Source: Montifringilla adamsi (lineage: Eukaryota > Chordata > Aves > Passeriformes > Passeridae). From it: a DNA stretch of 64,000 nt. Of this stretch, positions 36,501-49,800 are shown piece after piece (the first letter of the stretch is position 1; every line of letters starts with the position of its first letter). The stretch is taken from the NCBI GenBank assembly GCA_017590115.1, contig JAGGNK010013558.1, positions 19,134,992 to 19,198,991 on the forward strand. The letters run 5' to 3'. Made by a program: the position numbers and the translations under genes. Under the pieces are notes generated by a model. It made no database searches and was not told the DNA's origin. It saw only the letters and a list, made by a program, of their open reading frames with translations.

Positions 36501-39500
36501 AATGTGCCACCACCCCCAGCTAAGTTGGATTTCTGGAAAGCTTCTTCCAGCTTTTGCTCTCTGAAAAATGTTTCTCACCATCCTCATCCTCTTTGTGAAC
36601 ATCGAGCGTTCCCTCAGTACCAGACTGCACAATACCATTGTGTGCTTGATGCTGCCACTTGTTGGAAACCAGTTAGAAGCTGTGTGCCAAAACCTCGACC
36701 TTTTTAGAGCTAAACAACATCAATTCCTTGTGCACTGCAGTGCTGTTTGCAGGAATGAATATTCCCACAACTAAACACCTGGAATTGCAGCGAGCAGGAT
36801 TTCTCTGCAGCCAGTCCTTGGGAGCTGTGCCTATCCTTTCATTTCTCTGCAGTTCAGCTTTTTGGTGTTGTTTTGTTACTTTATTTCCTGTTAGGATAGA
36901 GAAATCCCAACATTTTGGCAGTTCTGCTCAGCAGCCAGGGGTGGGGGCAGTTATTTGTTTTTTGGGGGGCAGTCTTTGTGCTGGGGTTTGTACCTGGCAG
37001 GTGCCACTGATCTTTGTGCTCCACTGCTGCAGGCGACGGGAAAGAAAAGCAACATTTCCTGCAGCAAAACTCTCTGTGTCTTTGCCCTTCAGCTCTGCTG
37101 CTGCAGCTGAGCCAGCAAGGACTTGGAGTTGAGATGAGATGTGACAGAGAAAACAGGAGAAATTGAGGCTTTTTTGTGGATTTTCTTGATGTGTTTGGCA
37201 GCACTTGGCTTGTCCCTGCTGTGTTACCCTGCCTGTCCCAGGGTCAGGATACCATGGATCAGAGCATGGAGAGGGCTTGCATTTCTGCTGGTGGAGCTGG
37301 GTTGGTGTCAGATTGTGCCCTTTCCTGGCCCAGAGATGGGGCAACTGAGAGGTGTTGTAAAACTTTTATTCCATTTTCAGTCTCATGAGAAGGGTGACAA
37401 TAAAGATGTTATAATTCACACCATCACAATCAGAAGCCAACTATTTCCTAATTACAATACACTAAAGTGTTTCTTGGCCTATCAGCTTTAGCCACACCAT
37501 GCTGCAAATGCCTTGAAGCCAATCATCTAAAATTACCCCTCGTGGGTCCCACTACAATGCATCTTTCAAAGTTCTATTTCTCTAAAATAATCTAGTTTTA
37601 TTTGTAAGACCATCCTTTGAAACTTGTTTCTAGTTCCATTTCTCTCTCAGCAATGTCTGTCCTATTCCATGGCATTTCTAAGTCAGCATTTCTTATCTCT
37701 TACAAATCCATTTCCCACAGGTTGGGTCCTGTAAACCACAGCTGGGTTGGAGGAGGGACAGGAATTCTCCTGGTGATGTTGTAGGAGACTTTTCCCAGCT
37801 GTGCTTCCCAGGGACACCGTCCCCTGGCAGTGCCCTGTGCAAGGTGGGCATGGTTTGAGGCGTTGCCTCTCTGTGATCTGTTTAAAAGATTTATCTATAA
37901 ATGATGGAAGTATAATAAACCCACCAGGCTTTATTGCTGGTTTTAAGGATGGATCTGTCAGTGCCCTGAACACTGCAAACAAAATTGTTCTTGTCCTCCT
38001 GTGCGAGGAATGCGCCGGGTGGGGAAGATGTGGGGATTTTGTTTGTTTTGGTCTCTGAGTCTGGCTCCAGCATGGACCCTGCTCTCTGTGTGCTCATTCC
38101 AGCTCGCCTTTACCTTAAAAATGGAAATTATCCAGCCTGGAGCAGGAGCTTCTCCCTTGCCTCAGTTATTTCTTAATCCTCTTGTGCTCTTGGCGAGCTG
38201 AGCCGGTGAGTTTATCGCAAAACAAGAACAGAGTGAAGCTCTGAGAGGTTCTGCCTGTTCAGGAAGTGACTTTTAATGGTGATGGCATTAAACCCTTCAG
38301 CTGTAACTACTCATTCTGCTGAAGAAGTGTTTGTATAGCATTATAAATAGTGTTTTTCCATGTTTCAAATCTATTTGTTTCACTTTCCTTTCAGCTGTCA
38401 ACACTTCAGATTGGAGCTGAAATGCCTTATTCTTTTAAGACATCTTCATTTCTTACCAAGTACCTCGTCTGTTCTCATTAGTGACTCTGTGACAGTCTCA
38501 GAGTTAAGTGTGAAGAAGGTTCTTGGGGTATTCAGGGAAATCAAACAGCTCCAGTTCCATCCAAAGAATTTGTGGAAGGCTGCAGCAAGGATTTGCAGCG
38601 AGGTTCCCGAGCTGGGGTCCAGCAGAGCAGAAATTTTGTGGCGAATTTGACTTCCGTGTGGCTGCTGCAAACCTCATTAAAGACATGAATCATCTCATTT
38701 AGGGCTTTTAAATACCAGGAGCAGTTTCAGTGGAGGGAAAACCTCCTGTGGACACCTGGGCAGTGAAGATCTCTGGCAGGGGCTGGAGCTCTGAGGAGAT
38801 GATGGGAGTTTTGGGCTGGTTTTGTTAAAGCCAGGGGTAGCACCTTTCTAATCTTGGCACTTCAGGTTTGAGAATTAGTGTGGAGAAAACAGAACAGTGT
38901 TTGAGACTGAGTACCTTGCACAGTTTGAAGGACCAGAGAGGATGGGAGCATTTGTAGTCAAATTCAGAGATTCCAAACGCAAATTGTGGTTTGGGTCTTC
39001 ATCCTCCAGTGGCTGGGAAATTGCAGAGCCCTCCCTCGTGTGCTGCATTAGCTGCTTTGGTCCCAAATCCATCCATCAAGTGTTGCTTGGAATCAAATCT
39101 TCTGGGATTGACCACAGAATATTCAGGGTGTTTGATGCTTTCCTGCAGAAGATGCAGGCAGCCTGTCACATCCGTGGGTTTTAGGCATTGTATTTCTTTA
39201 TGATTCCGTGGGAACCCAAACTTCTGCGGGGATATCCTCATTCCAGCTGGTGTCTTAGGCCTTCTGGTGATGAGCAAGCCCCTGTCAAGCACTGAAATGT
39301 ATATTTCAATAAAAACCAGGCCCTGAAGTTGATTTTCTGGCTCCTGCCTGCCCAGTTGATGCACACTGGTGATTACTGGTTTCACTGGTTTGGGAAGTGT
39401 TTTTCGCAGTTCCTGGAGAAGTGAAACAGGTGACAAGTTGTACCAGTGTGATTCATTAGATCCTGTTGGGAGGCACTAAATGGCTGTGTTAATGAAGATG

Positions 39501-40009
39501 CTAATTAACAGAGGGCAAAGCCCAGCTCCCCCATCCAAACAGGACACACAGCTCTGATGGGAGAAGAGCAGAGGTGGAAGGGGAGGAAGTTTCCTTTAAC
39601 CCAGGAATGGTGACAAGGCTCAGTTGGGATTGTATTCACTTTCCTTCAGCCTGTGTGGATCAGTTCTGCTGCATGGCAGAAGCTGAGGGAAGTGCTGTTT
39701 GGAGTTGAGGACTGGCACAGCTTGGATATTGTCAGTGTACAACTGCTTTTGCATCCAGCTAGAGCAAGAAAAAAATTAGTACCATCAGAGATTTCAGCAA
39801 GTGATTAAAAAATAATTGGAGTTACAGCCTTTATTTTGCACTGAGTCTTTTTCTCAGCTTTTTGCCCACAGAATGAAAATGCCTTTAAAAATCTCTCATT
39901 GCAGAACTTGAAAATAAACACTGAGCATTGCATTAAATACATGAGCATTGTACAAGGGGGCAGAGCAGTGGCACAGAGCCTTGAAAACTTCATGCTTAAG
40001 GGCTTCATG

Positions 40010-40406
40010 GCTTTCTAGCATTGGTGAGGATGCTGAATTCACCTGTTACCCATTTGTTTTGTTTCTCTGAAGCAAATGGTTCTGAGCCTTGGTGAGGGTG
40101 CTGAAAATCACCTGTTAACCCTTTTTTTATTTCTGGTGAGAATGCTCAGGTCACCTGTTAAATCTTGGTTTTGTTTCTTTGAAGCAAATGGTTATAAACC
40201 TTGGGTGAGGATGCTGAAGTCAGCTGTTAACTCTTAGTTTCTCTTAAGCAAATGGTTCTGAGCCCTGGTGAGGGTGCTGAAAGTCACCTGTTAACCCTCT
40301 TTGTTTCTGGTGAGGGTGCTGAATTCATTCACCTGTTAACCCTCTGTTTTGTTTCTGGTGAGGGTGCTGAATTCACCTGTTAACCCTGTGTTTTGTTTCT
40401 TTGAAG
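40010..40406 (+). repeat. PIAS1: Minisatellite built from the intron 1/exon 2 junction
   Basis: Units of GGTGAGGGTGCTGAATTCAC plus CTGTTAACCC and a TTTGTTTCT tract repeat up to the true exon 2 acceptor. Three units also contain the acceptor and the start of the exon: AAG followed by CAAATGGTTCTGAGCCTTG at 40073, CAAATGGTTATAAACCTTGG at 40185, and CAAATGGTTCTGAGCCCTG at 40249. Each is followed directly by GTGAGG. The true exon begins at 40407 with CAAATGGTTATGAGCCTTCG. The array therefore looks like an expansion of the real 3' splice site together with its first 18 or so coding bases. Confidence 0.93.
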
Positions 40407-40851
40407 CAAATGGTTATGAGCCTTCGAGTTTCGGAGCTGCAGGTGCTGCTGGGCTACGCGGGCAGGAACAAGCACGGCCGCAAACACGAACTGCTGACCA
40501 AAGCCCTGCACCTGCTCAAGGCTGGCTGCAGCCCCGCCGTCCAGATGAAAATCAAAGAACTCTATAGGAGGAGGTTCCCCCAGAAAATCATGACCCCAGC
40601 AGACCTGTCCATCCCCAGCGTGCACTCGAGCTCCATGCCGGCCACGCTGTCGCCTTCCACCATTCCACAGCTGGGCTACGACGGCCACCCCGCCACGTCC
40701 CCCCTGCTCCCCGTGTCACTGCTGGGACCCAAACACGAACTGGAACTGCCCCACCTCACCTCGGCCCTGCACCCCGTGCACCCCGACATCAAGCTGCAGA
40801 AACTCCCTTTTTATGACTTGTTGGACGAGCTGATCAAACCCACCAGCCTAG
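40407..40851 (+). CDS. PIAS1: PIAS1 exon 2: SAP domain and LXXLL motif
   Basis: The 445-nt exon follows TTTCTTTGAAG and ends before the donor GTAAGG, leaving one base of a split Ala codon. It encodes about residues 9-157: [20 protein letters not shown] opens the SAP domain, which binds AT-rich scaffold DNA and helps nuclear localisation. LQVLL is the coregulator-type LXXLL signature. A linker with a Pro/Ser-rich stretch (near [13 protein letters not shown]) follows, then the conserved [16 protein letters not shown] that starts the PINIT region. GC content at third positions is far above the flanking introns. The acceptor is the last of a tandem row of similar junctions. Confidence 0.98.
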
Positions 40852-43800
40852 GTAAGGAGAGCTCCTGCGGCGCTCGTTGTGTTTGGGGGGAAAATGGTCA
40901 AATGCTGCTGCTGCTGCAGCAAGGGGTTAAATATTGCATCACAGCAGTGTTTAGAGAATTGCTATTTTTGGTAAGTTTTGGAACAGATTGTTCTACATGG
41001 AGAGACATCTTACCTAACACTCATTAGTTGCTTTAGCTGAGCCTCTAAATATGGTTTTAAACATCCGTTATTTTTAAGGGGGGGGGCTTTGAGAAAAAAC
41101 AAACTAAATCTTAGGAAAAAAAGGGAAAAAAACCACCCAAACCCAGTCTGCTTTCAGTAGTTCTTATAAACCACAGAGTTTCATTATTAAAAAAAACCCA
41201 AAGTAAACAGAACTACCCCCAAATCTGTCAAGCTTCTAGAATGTTCTCATCTGTGCTGGGAAGGAGTGCCAGGCTGGAAATTTGCTGGATCCATTACAGC
41301 CTGAGCATCTGAATTTAGGGTTCTTCTGCAGTTGTGGCTACTTTCCTTGCAGCTGATTTTTGTGTGAAGGTATAAATCGCTGGTGGGGCTGCTGAGGAGG
41401 ATCTGCTGCTGCCGGGGCATTATGTAATGTGTGATTTTCCTGGCTCCACGGAGCCCTTCACAGCATGCTTAACTTCTAATACTCCTCAATATTGCCTAAA
41501 TGCACCAAGCCTGGTGATTTCTGTGTGGTGGAACCTTCTGCTGGCTTGAAAGCCCAGGAAAGATTCCCTGCTGGTAGGAGGAGCAGATTGGTGAGAGGAG
41601 ATCTGGGGAGAGAGGGTGGGTGAGTGCGAAAAAAAAAAGTCCTTTGCAGAAGAAATCCCTTGTAAACAAAGCTGAGCAGGTACTTTCCAGTGACAGTCTG
41701 GAGGGCTGGGGGATGTGGGAGGCCTGATGTGTGAGTGCTGAGGTTGTCTGTGCATTGCTGAACGATCTGGCACAGTATTTTGCATTTTTTTTTTTTTTGC
41801 TTTAGTTGCTGTAATTGAGGGAAAAGCAGCGAGATTTTGGTAATTTAATCTTCTGGTTCAGGTGTTCTTTGCAGAGGTGCCCTGTATCTGTTTAGCTATA
41901 ATCTAAGCCCTAATTGCTGAATAACCATTCCAGGCAGTGCTGGTGCTGGCAGCTAACGAGGTGCTCAGTATGTGTCTCATCACTTTTACATCAGAAATAC
42001 TTCGGAATAAGGCTGTAATTTGCACAAGACATTCCAGCGCAGGAGTGATGGTGTGCATTTATTTGTTTATTCCTGGATGTGGGAAGAGCCCTTTGCTGTC
42101 AGCTCTGAGTGGGACAGAGCACCCCAAATGCAGGGATCATCATTCACTCCCTGCCAGCTCTCAGGCCTCAGGAGCTGATGGACAAGGGGATATTTCTCCC
42201 CTTTGTGGAATGTCAGGGTAAGAAAATGGAAGTGGAATTCCAAGCAGATACCTTTGGAAGCAATCCCTGCCCTTTCTGTTCACTTCAGGAATGTTGGGGG
42301 CTTGTTTTGTGTGGGAATTCTGTTTGTCTGAAGCAATCCTATTAAAAAGCCTTTGAGTTGAGAGTTTGGGGGGAGAGCTTCAGTATCCATCATAAAATTC
42401 TGGAATGGTTTGGGTTGGAAAAGCCCTTAAAGCCCATCCCCACACCTTCCACTATCCCTGTGGCCTTGGACACTCCCAGCTCCTCTGGGAATTCATCCCA
42501 GCCCCTCCCCAGCCTGTTCAGACTCAGATTCATTTTCTCCATTTCTGCATTTACTGATGCTTTGACTACAAAATCTGAAATCATTTGTAGAACGTTTGCC
42601 CCAGATGGTCTGGGCATCCTTCTGTGTGCTGCCAGCAGTGTGGGTTTCCTCAAGTGTCCCATGTGTGGGTTCCCTGGTTTGTTTTCCACTGGCAGATATT
42701 ACTGCAGCCACTCAGAACTTGGAATTTAGCCAGTGTTTCAGCATCTCCTGCTTGCTTTTTCCCATCAGATTACTCATGGGATAGGGATAAAGGACTTTTG
42801 AATTTACTCTGGTTCCCTCCCCCACAAGGATGAACTGATGACCCGACGTGGGGTTTGGAATAATTCTCTGCTTGCTTGAAACAGAAGGGAAAGAAAATGT
42901 GTGTGAGAGAGAGAATTTGTGTAATTCAAACTTCACACCCTGCTGAAATGATATAAAACTGGGCAAAGCACATCCTTGGGTGCTGGGATTGCCCCTGGTT
43001 GTTCCCAAGTCCACAGCTGGGAAGGTTTGCTCCAGTTTTCTGCCCCTTTGAGAAGCATGGTTGGTTGAAGAAGCAATAATTTGAGCAAGCCTCAGGGCAG
43101 GGAGTTGCCCAGCAGGGCACTTGAGCAGGCATTCTGTACCCAAATATTTCGTGTGGGTGGGTAGCACACAGCCAATGTGAGGAACAGATAAGGAAATGAA
43201 ATCTGCTAGCTTTTATTTGTACCGGCAGGAACAAAAGGAGGAAATAGAAATTCTTCAATTTCACTGCAGCTCCAGCCTGGGATTCAGAGGGATGTGCTGG
43301 GCTGGGTTCGTGGAACGCACGGATTTCTTCTCCATCCCTGCCCTTCTCACCAGCAACCTGGGATTCTGGGCTGAATCCCAGAATCCCTGAGGCTGGAAAA
43401 GCCCTCCAAGATCAGAGTCCAGCCTTTGATCATCACCTTGTCCCCAGCCCAGGCCCTGAGTGCCACGTCCAGTGCTCCTTGGACGCTGCTGGGGTGAGAC
43501 AAAGAGCCATTTGTTCCTTTGCAGTGGAGCTGTTGAATTTGATCCACATTTATTAGTCACCCTCCCTGCCAAGTGCAGAAAGCATGGGGATGGGATGGGT
43601 TTGTGTCCCAGCCAGCCAGGAAAGCTCCTCGTTCTGCAAATGTGTGCCTGCAGCTCTCTGCCCCTGGTTAACCACCATTTTCAGGGATTTTTCATTTTTT
43701 TACAAGGGTTTTTTTTTTTTTTTTTTTAATGTTTGGAGGAAAAGCTGTCCACTCTGGCTTTGATGGAATGTTTGCCTCATTTCTGTGCTTCTCTGTTGTT

Positions 43801-46800
43801 TTCCTAATAGGATCTAAAGAGGAGAATTGAGGTTGTTTGTCAAGTGAAGCTGCAGCTCTCTCTTAATTCCCCCATTTCCAGCCCCCAGAGCACAGACATT
43901 GCTAATTGGTTGTTTTTTAAGCACATTTTCTAAAAGTAACTCCTAACGCACAGATAAGATCTCTTTTGTGTGCTGAAATGTGTTTACTGTGAGCAGCAAG
44001 GCCCAGAATTTGCCAGATTATTGTGGAAGGGACATGAGATAGTTAAACAGCATCTTAAAAATGCCTCTTGTTACAGCAAATGTCATTCCTAATTGCTGGA
44101 GCTGTGTAGTTGTTCCAAAAAACATTTTAACTGGCTTAGGGGTCTTTACTTACCTGTAAGGGAAATGAAGCTGTTTTATTTTTTTTTTTTCCAATTGAAA
44201 GGATTAAAGAGGCTGTGAGCTCTCCTCCTTTTTTAAAATCAATCCAAATGGCACAAGGATCATCCTCCTGCAGTTTATTTGCTGTGCTTCAGCTCTCAGT
44301 GATACAAACACAGCACTGAAAGTTGGATCTGAGCCAGAGAAATGCGAATTTTTACCTGCAGCCTCCTGGAAGGAAGAGGCACAGATCAGTCATTATCCCT
44401 CAGAGGCAGCAGAATTCCAGCTCCATCAGAGCTTCCAGTGAGGCACTCTTGATGGAGGGCTCAGGTCAATTCCTTCATTTTTGTGCTCTGCTCCCAGGAT
44501 TTCTGTAAGCAGCAGAATTTCTCCTTCAGGGGTTGATTCCCACCCTGCGTTTGTGCTCCTGCCTTGCACTTCCATGGATTTTCCTGTGGCTGTGAGCGAT
44601 CCTGGTGCCTCAGACGTGGAGCCAGATCTTGCAGCTGAGCTGCCTAAAATCTTGAGGGTGCCTGTAGTTCAAGGTACAGCCATTAAACAATTAAACAATT
44701 GAGTGCACGAGAAAGCTGGGCTGGAACCCATGAAAGTTTTGTTTGGCAAGAATTTCTCCTTTTTCTCTATCAGCGAGCTGATCTCGTGCTCTGTGCAATT
44801 GCTATTATGGTTTATATGAAAGTCACGCTTTTACTGTCTGCTGTGTTTATTTTTTTTTTTTGAAATGTACTTTGTGGGAGGAAGTTCAACAAAACACTAA
44901 ATTCTCAACTCAGCTTTGAGTTCTCTGACTTCCGGCCCTGCAGCTTTTAATTGTGCAAGAACGGGGTGAAATATTGGCTCTGTGCTGGGGCTGAGCTGGA
45001 ATTACAGCACATTTGGGGTTCTTTATTTGGATTTCCATGTGCTGGGCCTCAGGCTGAGCTTTCCACAGTCCAGGGTGTCTTTTGAGGGAGTTTTAAGCAA
45101 CTGGCTAACTCCTAAAAAAAGCATTTATTCAGGTTTTCTTCAGCTGATTGCTCAGTCTTCGCTTGAGTGGAGCTGATGTCCTGAGGTTCCAGGACATGGA
45201 GGTGCTGAGATTCCAGGCCCTGACAGGACATGGATGTCCCAAGATTCCAGAACCTGGATGTCCCAAGATTTCAGGCCATGGGTATCCCAAGATACCAGGC
45301 CTTGACAAAGATTCCAGGCCCTGACAGGACATGGATGTCCCAAGGTTCCAGCCCTGACAGGACATGGATGTGCCAGGATTCCAGGACATGGATGTCCCAA
45401 GGTTCCAGCCCTGACAGGACATGGATGTTTCCAGACACTGCTGGAATGGATCTGGCAAGCCACTTGGCTTCCAGAGAATCCCAGAGAATATAAAATATCC
45501 TGAGTTAGGCCAAACAAGGGACAAAACCCATCTCCCTGACCCAACAGTCCCATCCTCTGCCTGAGGAAAAAACTTCTTTTGTTGAGAGGAAAACTTCTCC
45601 AGAGTCAGGATCCATCAGGGATGTGACAGCACTGCCTGTGTGCTGCTCCTTTGAAGTGGCTGGCTTGGTGCTTTTAGCAATAAAAGTTAAAATATCGAAG
45701 CCTGAAAGCAGCATTGGAGCTGTGGGACATAATTCAGGTGTCTGAAGGAATCGAGGGGCTGAATTTGAGTTAGGAGGATCCTGTGATGTTCCTTCCCTCT
45801 GGAAAAATGATGGGTCAGGTGAGATGCAGGGATACAGGAGAGCAGAGCTGGGATCCATCCACAGGGGTGGTTGGGAGAGTGGAGAGTTTGGCCATGGAAT
45901 GTTGGCATGGAAGCGTCCCCTGATCTTCCTGCAGGTCTTCAGGAATGCTCCACCCCATGAGTGGTTTAAAGACTGAATAATCACACATAAATGTCTGTCC
46001 AATTGCACATAATTTCCAGCTGATCTCTTCTGTATGCTGTTTATACAACATATCAGGAAGAGTTATAAAATCCATAATATTTATGGATTAATTGTAGCCC
46101 TTGGAGTATTTCCAGGCTATTTTCATGTATATCTTTAGGCACAATTTCAAATAAGCTCCTTCACATCTCTTTATTCCCTTCCTTCCCACCCCCAGGGTGG
46201 CTCTGCCTGTTCCTCCTGAGGATTAACTGTGAGTTGAACAGAATCTAAAATTGATTTGAAGGGATGAATGCAGCAGCTGACCAGAGCCAGGGTTCAGTTT
46301 TCCACCTGTTCCAAGGTGGAGAACGTGGCCCTGGCACTTCCCTTTCCTCAGGGTGTTTGTGACCTGAGGGGGTGCCAGAAGGGCTCCTCAAGGGAAGAAG
46401 GATTTGGGTGTTTACTGAAATGCTTCCCCTCAAGTGGTTTTGAAGTGTTTGGAAAGGTCAAGGGTGCAGCATCCATTGTGATAACTGGAATGAAGCAGAA
46501 TGGCCAAAGTGGGACAAAAAGCAGTGGGAATTTGGGATTTCTCTTGGCTCTGGAGCTCAGGTCTCCTGAATCCCACAGCCTGTGTAGGGCATGGCTGAGG
46601 GGTGTCAGCTGTTGGATTTTGGGGTGCAGATCCCTGCTTTGGCATGGGCTGGGATGGATTTAGTGATGCCTGAGAGGTTTTCCCAGGGAGAGGATCTGGC
46701 TGCTCCCAGCCCCATCCTGCTCACCCCAGCTGCATGTAATGCAGCAGGAAATGCAGGAATGGTGGGTGTGGGCTGGAAGTGCTGCTGCTTCCAGAATATC

Positions 46801-49800
46801 ACAGAGCTGGGGGCTCAGAGCTTGTGGCTGAGAGGCAGGAAGTGCTGATGTGTAAATAAACACTGGGTTGCTGGGGAACTCCAGAATTTGGGGTGGCTTT
46901 AAAGGCCATCCTGAGATTTATGCCTCAGGTTTAGATTTTATATTTTTCAGGTTCTGTGCTGCTTTAGTGGGTGGGTCTGAGCTTCACATCAGGGGATGGT
47001 GAGCTCTGCACAGAGCAGGGAGACAAAACAATTCCTGCTCCAGCTGGGCACCAAGGACAAATGATCCAAATCTCAGCCCAAGAGCACAAACAGCGTGGAA
47101 TGAAGAGAGGAAAACAAGGATGGGACTGCAGGGGCTGCAGCTGGAACTGGACACTGAACTGCAATGTGCACATGGAGCAGAGCTGATCCCAGGGACAGAC
47201 CCCGTGACCATCGTGCGTTTTGGGACCATTTGGGTTCATCTTGTGCTGCCCAAGGTGGATCCATGGAGGAGATCCTTTGAATGAATCCCTACTTATTCTG
47301 GAACTCTCTCCACCCTCTACTCTAGGGCAGCCTTCCCAAGGCATCAAGATGAGCTCCCCCATCAAGGTGGATCCTCTCAGCACTTTCCTCCCCCAAACCC
47401 CCTTGGACTTTGCTTCTCCACAGCTCCAGCACAGCCTTGGCTGCTGCTCCGGGGGCAGCTGGGGCAGGGAGCCCTGGGCAGGGGCATCCCAGGGGTGTCC
47501 TGGATTTCCTGCCCTGCAGCAGGCTTTGCACTTAAACCTCTCTGAATTCTCACATTTTCAAAGCTCACATGTTTGCTCTGCCCTCATCTGAGCAGTTCTG
47601 GTCTGGTTGGGAGGTGGAGGTGAAATTTTGAGCAGTGATGTTTGATGGAGGATTGAAGATAAATTGATAACGATGCCTTCTGTTGTTCAAAGGAAAAGCA
47701 GAATGAGGCACCTCACCTGTCTGGGGAGGGAGAACAACAACTGGGGAATGTCCCGAGCTGGGAAGGATTCTCCAGTCCAGACACCCCAAAATCCCACCCT
47801 GTGCATCCCTGAGAGCATTGCCCAGATATTCCTGGATTCTTGGGACTGTGCCCGTTCCCTGTGGAGCTGGCCCAGTTCCCCCCACCCTTGGGGGAAAATC
47901 CTTGTCCTGATTCTCATCCAAACCCCAGAGCCAGCTTCCCTCCTGCCCCTGGGCACAGGGAGCAGAGCTCCCCTCCTCAGGAAGTCCCAGGAAATTCCAC
48001 ATTTCTGGTTAAGATTTGGACCAATTTAGCAAATCCAGGCCATTAGTTAGTGAATAACCAATTAGGCATCTCTTGTTTTTCTTACAGCATGCAGCAAAAA
48101 TTTCCTCTGCTCCTCATCCTCTTCCTTGATTCTCTTTTTCCCTTTGGAAATAAACACAATTACTGGGAATCATTGGGAGTGTGGACACTGAACTGCAATG
48201 TGCACATGGAGCAGAGCTGATCCCAGGGACAGACCCCGTGACCATCGTGCGTTTTGGGACCATTTGGGTTCATCTTGTGCTGCCCAAGGTGGATCCATGG
48301 AGGAGATCCTTTGAATGAATCCCTACTTATTCTGGAACTCTCTCCACCCTCTGCTCTAGGGCAGCCTTCCCAAGGCATCAAGATGAGCTCCCCCATCAAG
48401 GTGGATCCTCTCAGCACTTTCCTCCCCCAAACCCCCTTGGACTTTGCTTCTCCACAGCTCCAGCACAGCCTTGGCTGCTGCTCCGGGGGCAGCTGGGGCA
48501 GGGAGCCCTGGGCAGGGGCATCCCAGGGGTGTCCTGGATTTCCTGCCCTGCAGCAGGCTTTGCACTTAAACCTCTCTGAATTCTCACATTTTCAAAGCTC
48601 ACATGTTTGCTCTGCCCTCATCTGAGCAGTTCTGGTCTGGTTGGGAGGTGGAGGTGAAATTTTGAGCAGTGATGTTTGATGGAGGATTGAAGATAAATTG
48701 ATAACGATGCCTTCTGTTGTTCAAAGGAAAAGCAGAATGAGGCACCTCACCTGTCTGGGGAGGGAGAACAACAACTGGGGAATGTCCCGAGCTGGGAAGG
48801 ATTCTCCAGTCCAGACACCCCAAAATCCCACCCTGTGCATCCCTGAGAGCATTGCCCAGATATTCCTGGATTCTTGGGACTGTGCCCGTTCCCTGTGGAG
48901 CTGGCCCAATTCCCCCCACCCTTGAGGGAAAATCCTTGTCCTGATTCTCATCCAAACCCCAGAGCCAGCTTCCCTCCTGCCCCTGGGCACAGGGAGCAGA
49001 GCTCCCCTCCTCAGGAAGTCCCAGGAAATTCCACATTTCTGGTTAAGATTTGGACCAATTTAGCAAATCCAGGCCATTAGTTAGTGAATAACCAATTAGG
49101 CATCTCTTGTTTTTCTTACAGCATGCAGCAAAAATTTCCTCTGCTCCTCATCCTCTTCCTTGATTCTCTTTTTCCCTTTGGAAATAAACACAATTACTGG
49201 GAATCATTGGGAGTGGGCCCATTTAGTGATATCTTAGATAATTCTTCTGTAAAGTGCAAATTTAATTTTAGTGCAAGCCTTTCTTTAATACATTCCCTTC
49301 AGTATTTAATAATTGATGATGCTGGTGGGAAGATGAACCTCAGTTTATTGGGGTTTAGGAAGCATCACCACCTCAGCTCCGTGATCCCAGAAAATTCCTG
49401 AAAGATTTGAAGGTCTCTGTGCCTGAGTGGAAATTCAGAGAGTGGCTTTTTCTCAAGACAGCAAGAGGTATTTTACTGCAGAAAGATTGTGTGGCTATTT
49501 TTAGTCCTGGGTACTGGTGAGGTGGAACAGAATATTTTTAGAGCTGTAGAAAATGCAGCCACTCAAGCTGGGTTCTTTTTTTCACACTGGTGCTGGAGGG
49601 GTTTTCCAAAATAAAGAGCAGAATTAGTAGAAAATGGCTTTTCTGTATAATTTTTATTTATGAAATAGGTGATCTGTGGATATACATATAAATTTTTATA
49701 TATATATATAGACATACATATACAGTATGTATATATTTTTATATATAGTTTATAGTTTATTATTTATATTTATTTGTTCCTATACAATTTTAATTGGTTT

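Larger units (their letters stand above)
19241..40009 (+). other. PIAS1: Presumed PIAS1 intron 1, largely without recognised features
   Basis: If the CpG island holds exon 1, this is a 21-kb first intron. Apart from the repeats listed separately it is AT-leaning unique DNA with no coding exon I could support. The short open frames have no splice context and no family resemblance. Stretches from 26.1 to 29.0 kb and from 33.6 to 40.0 kb in particular show nothing beyond unique sequence. Confidence 0.5.
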
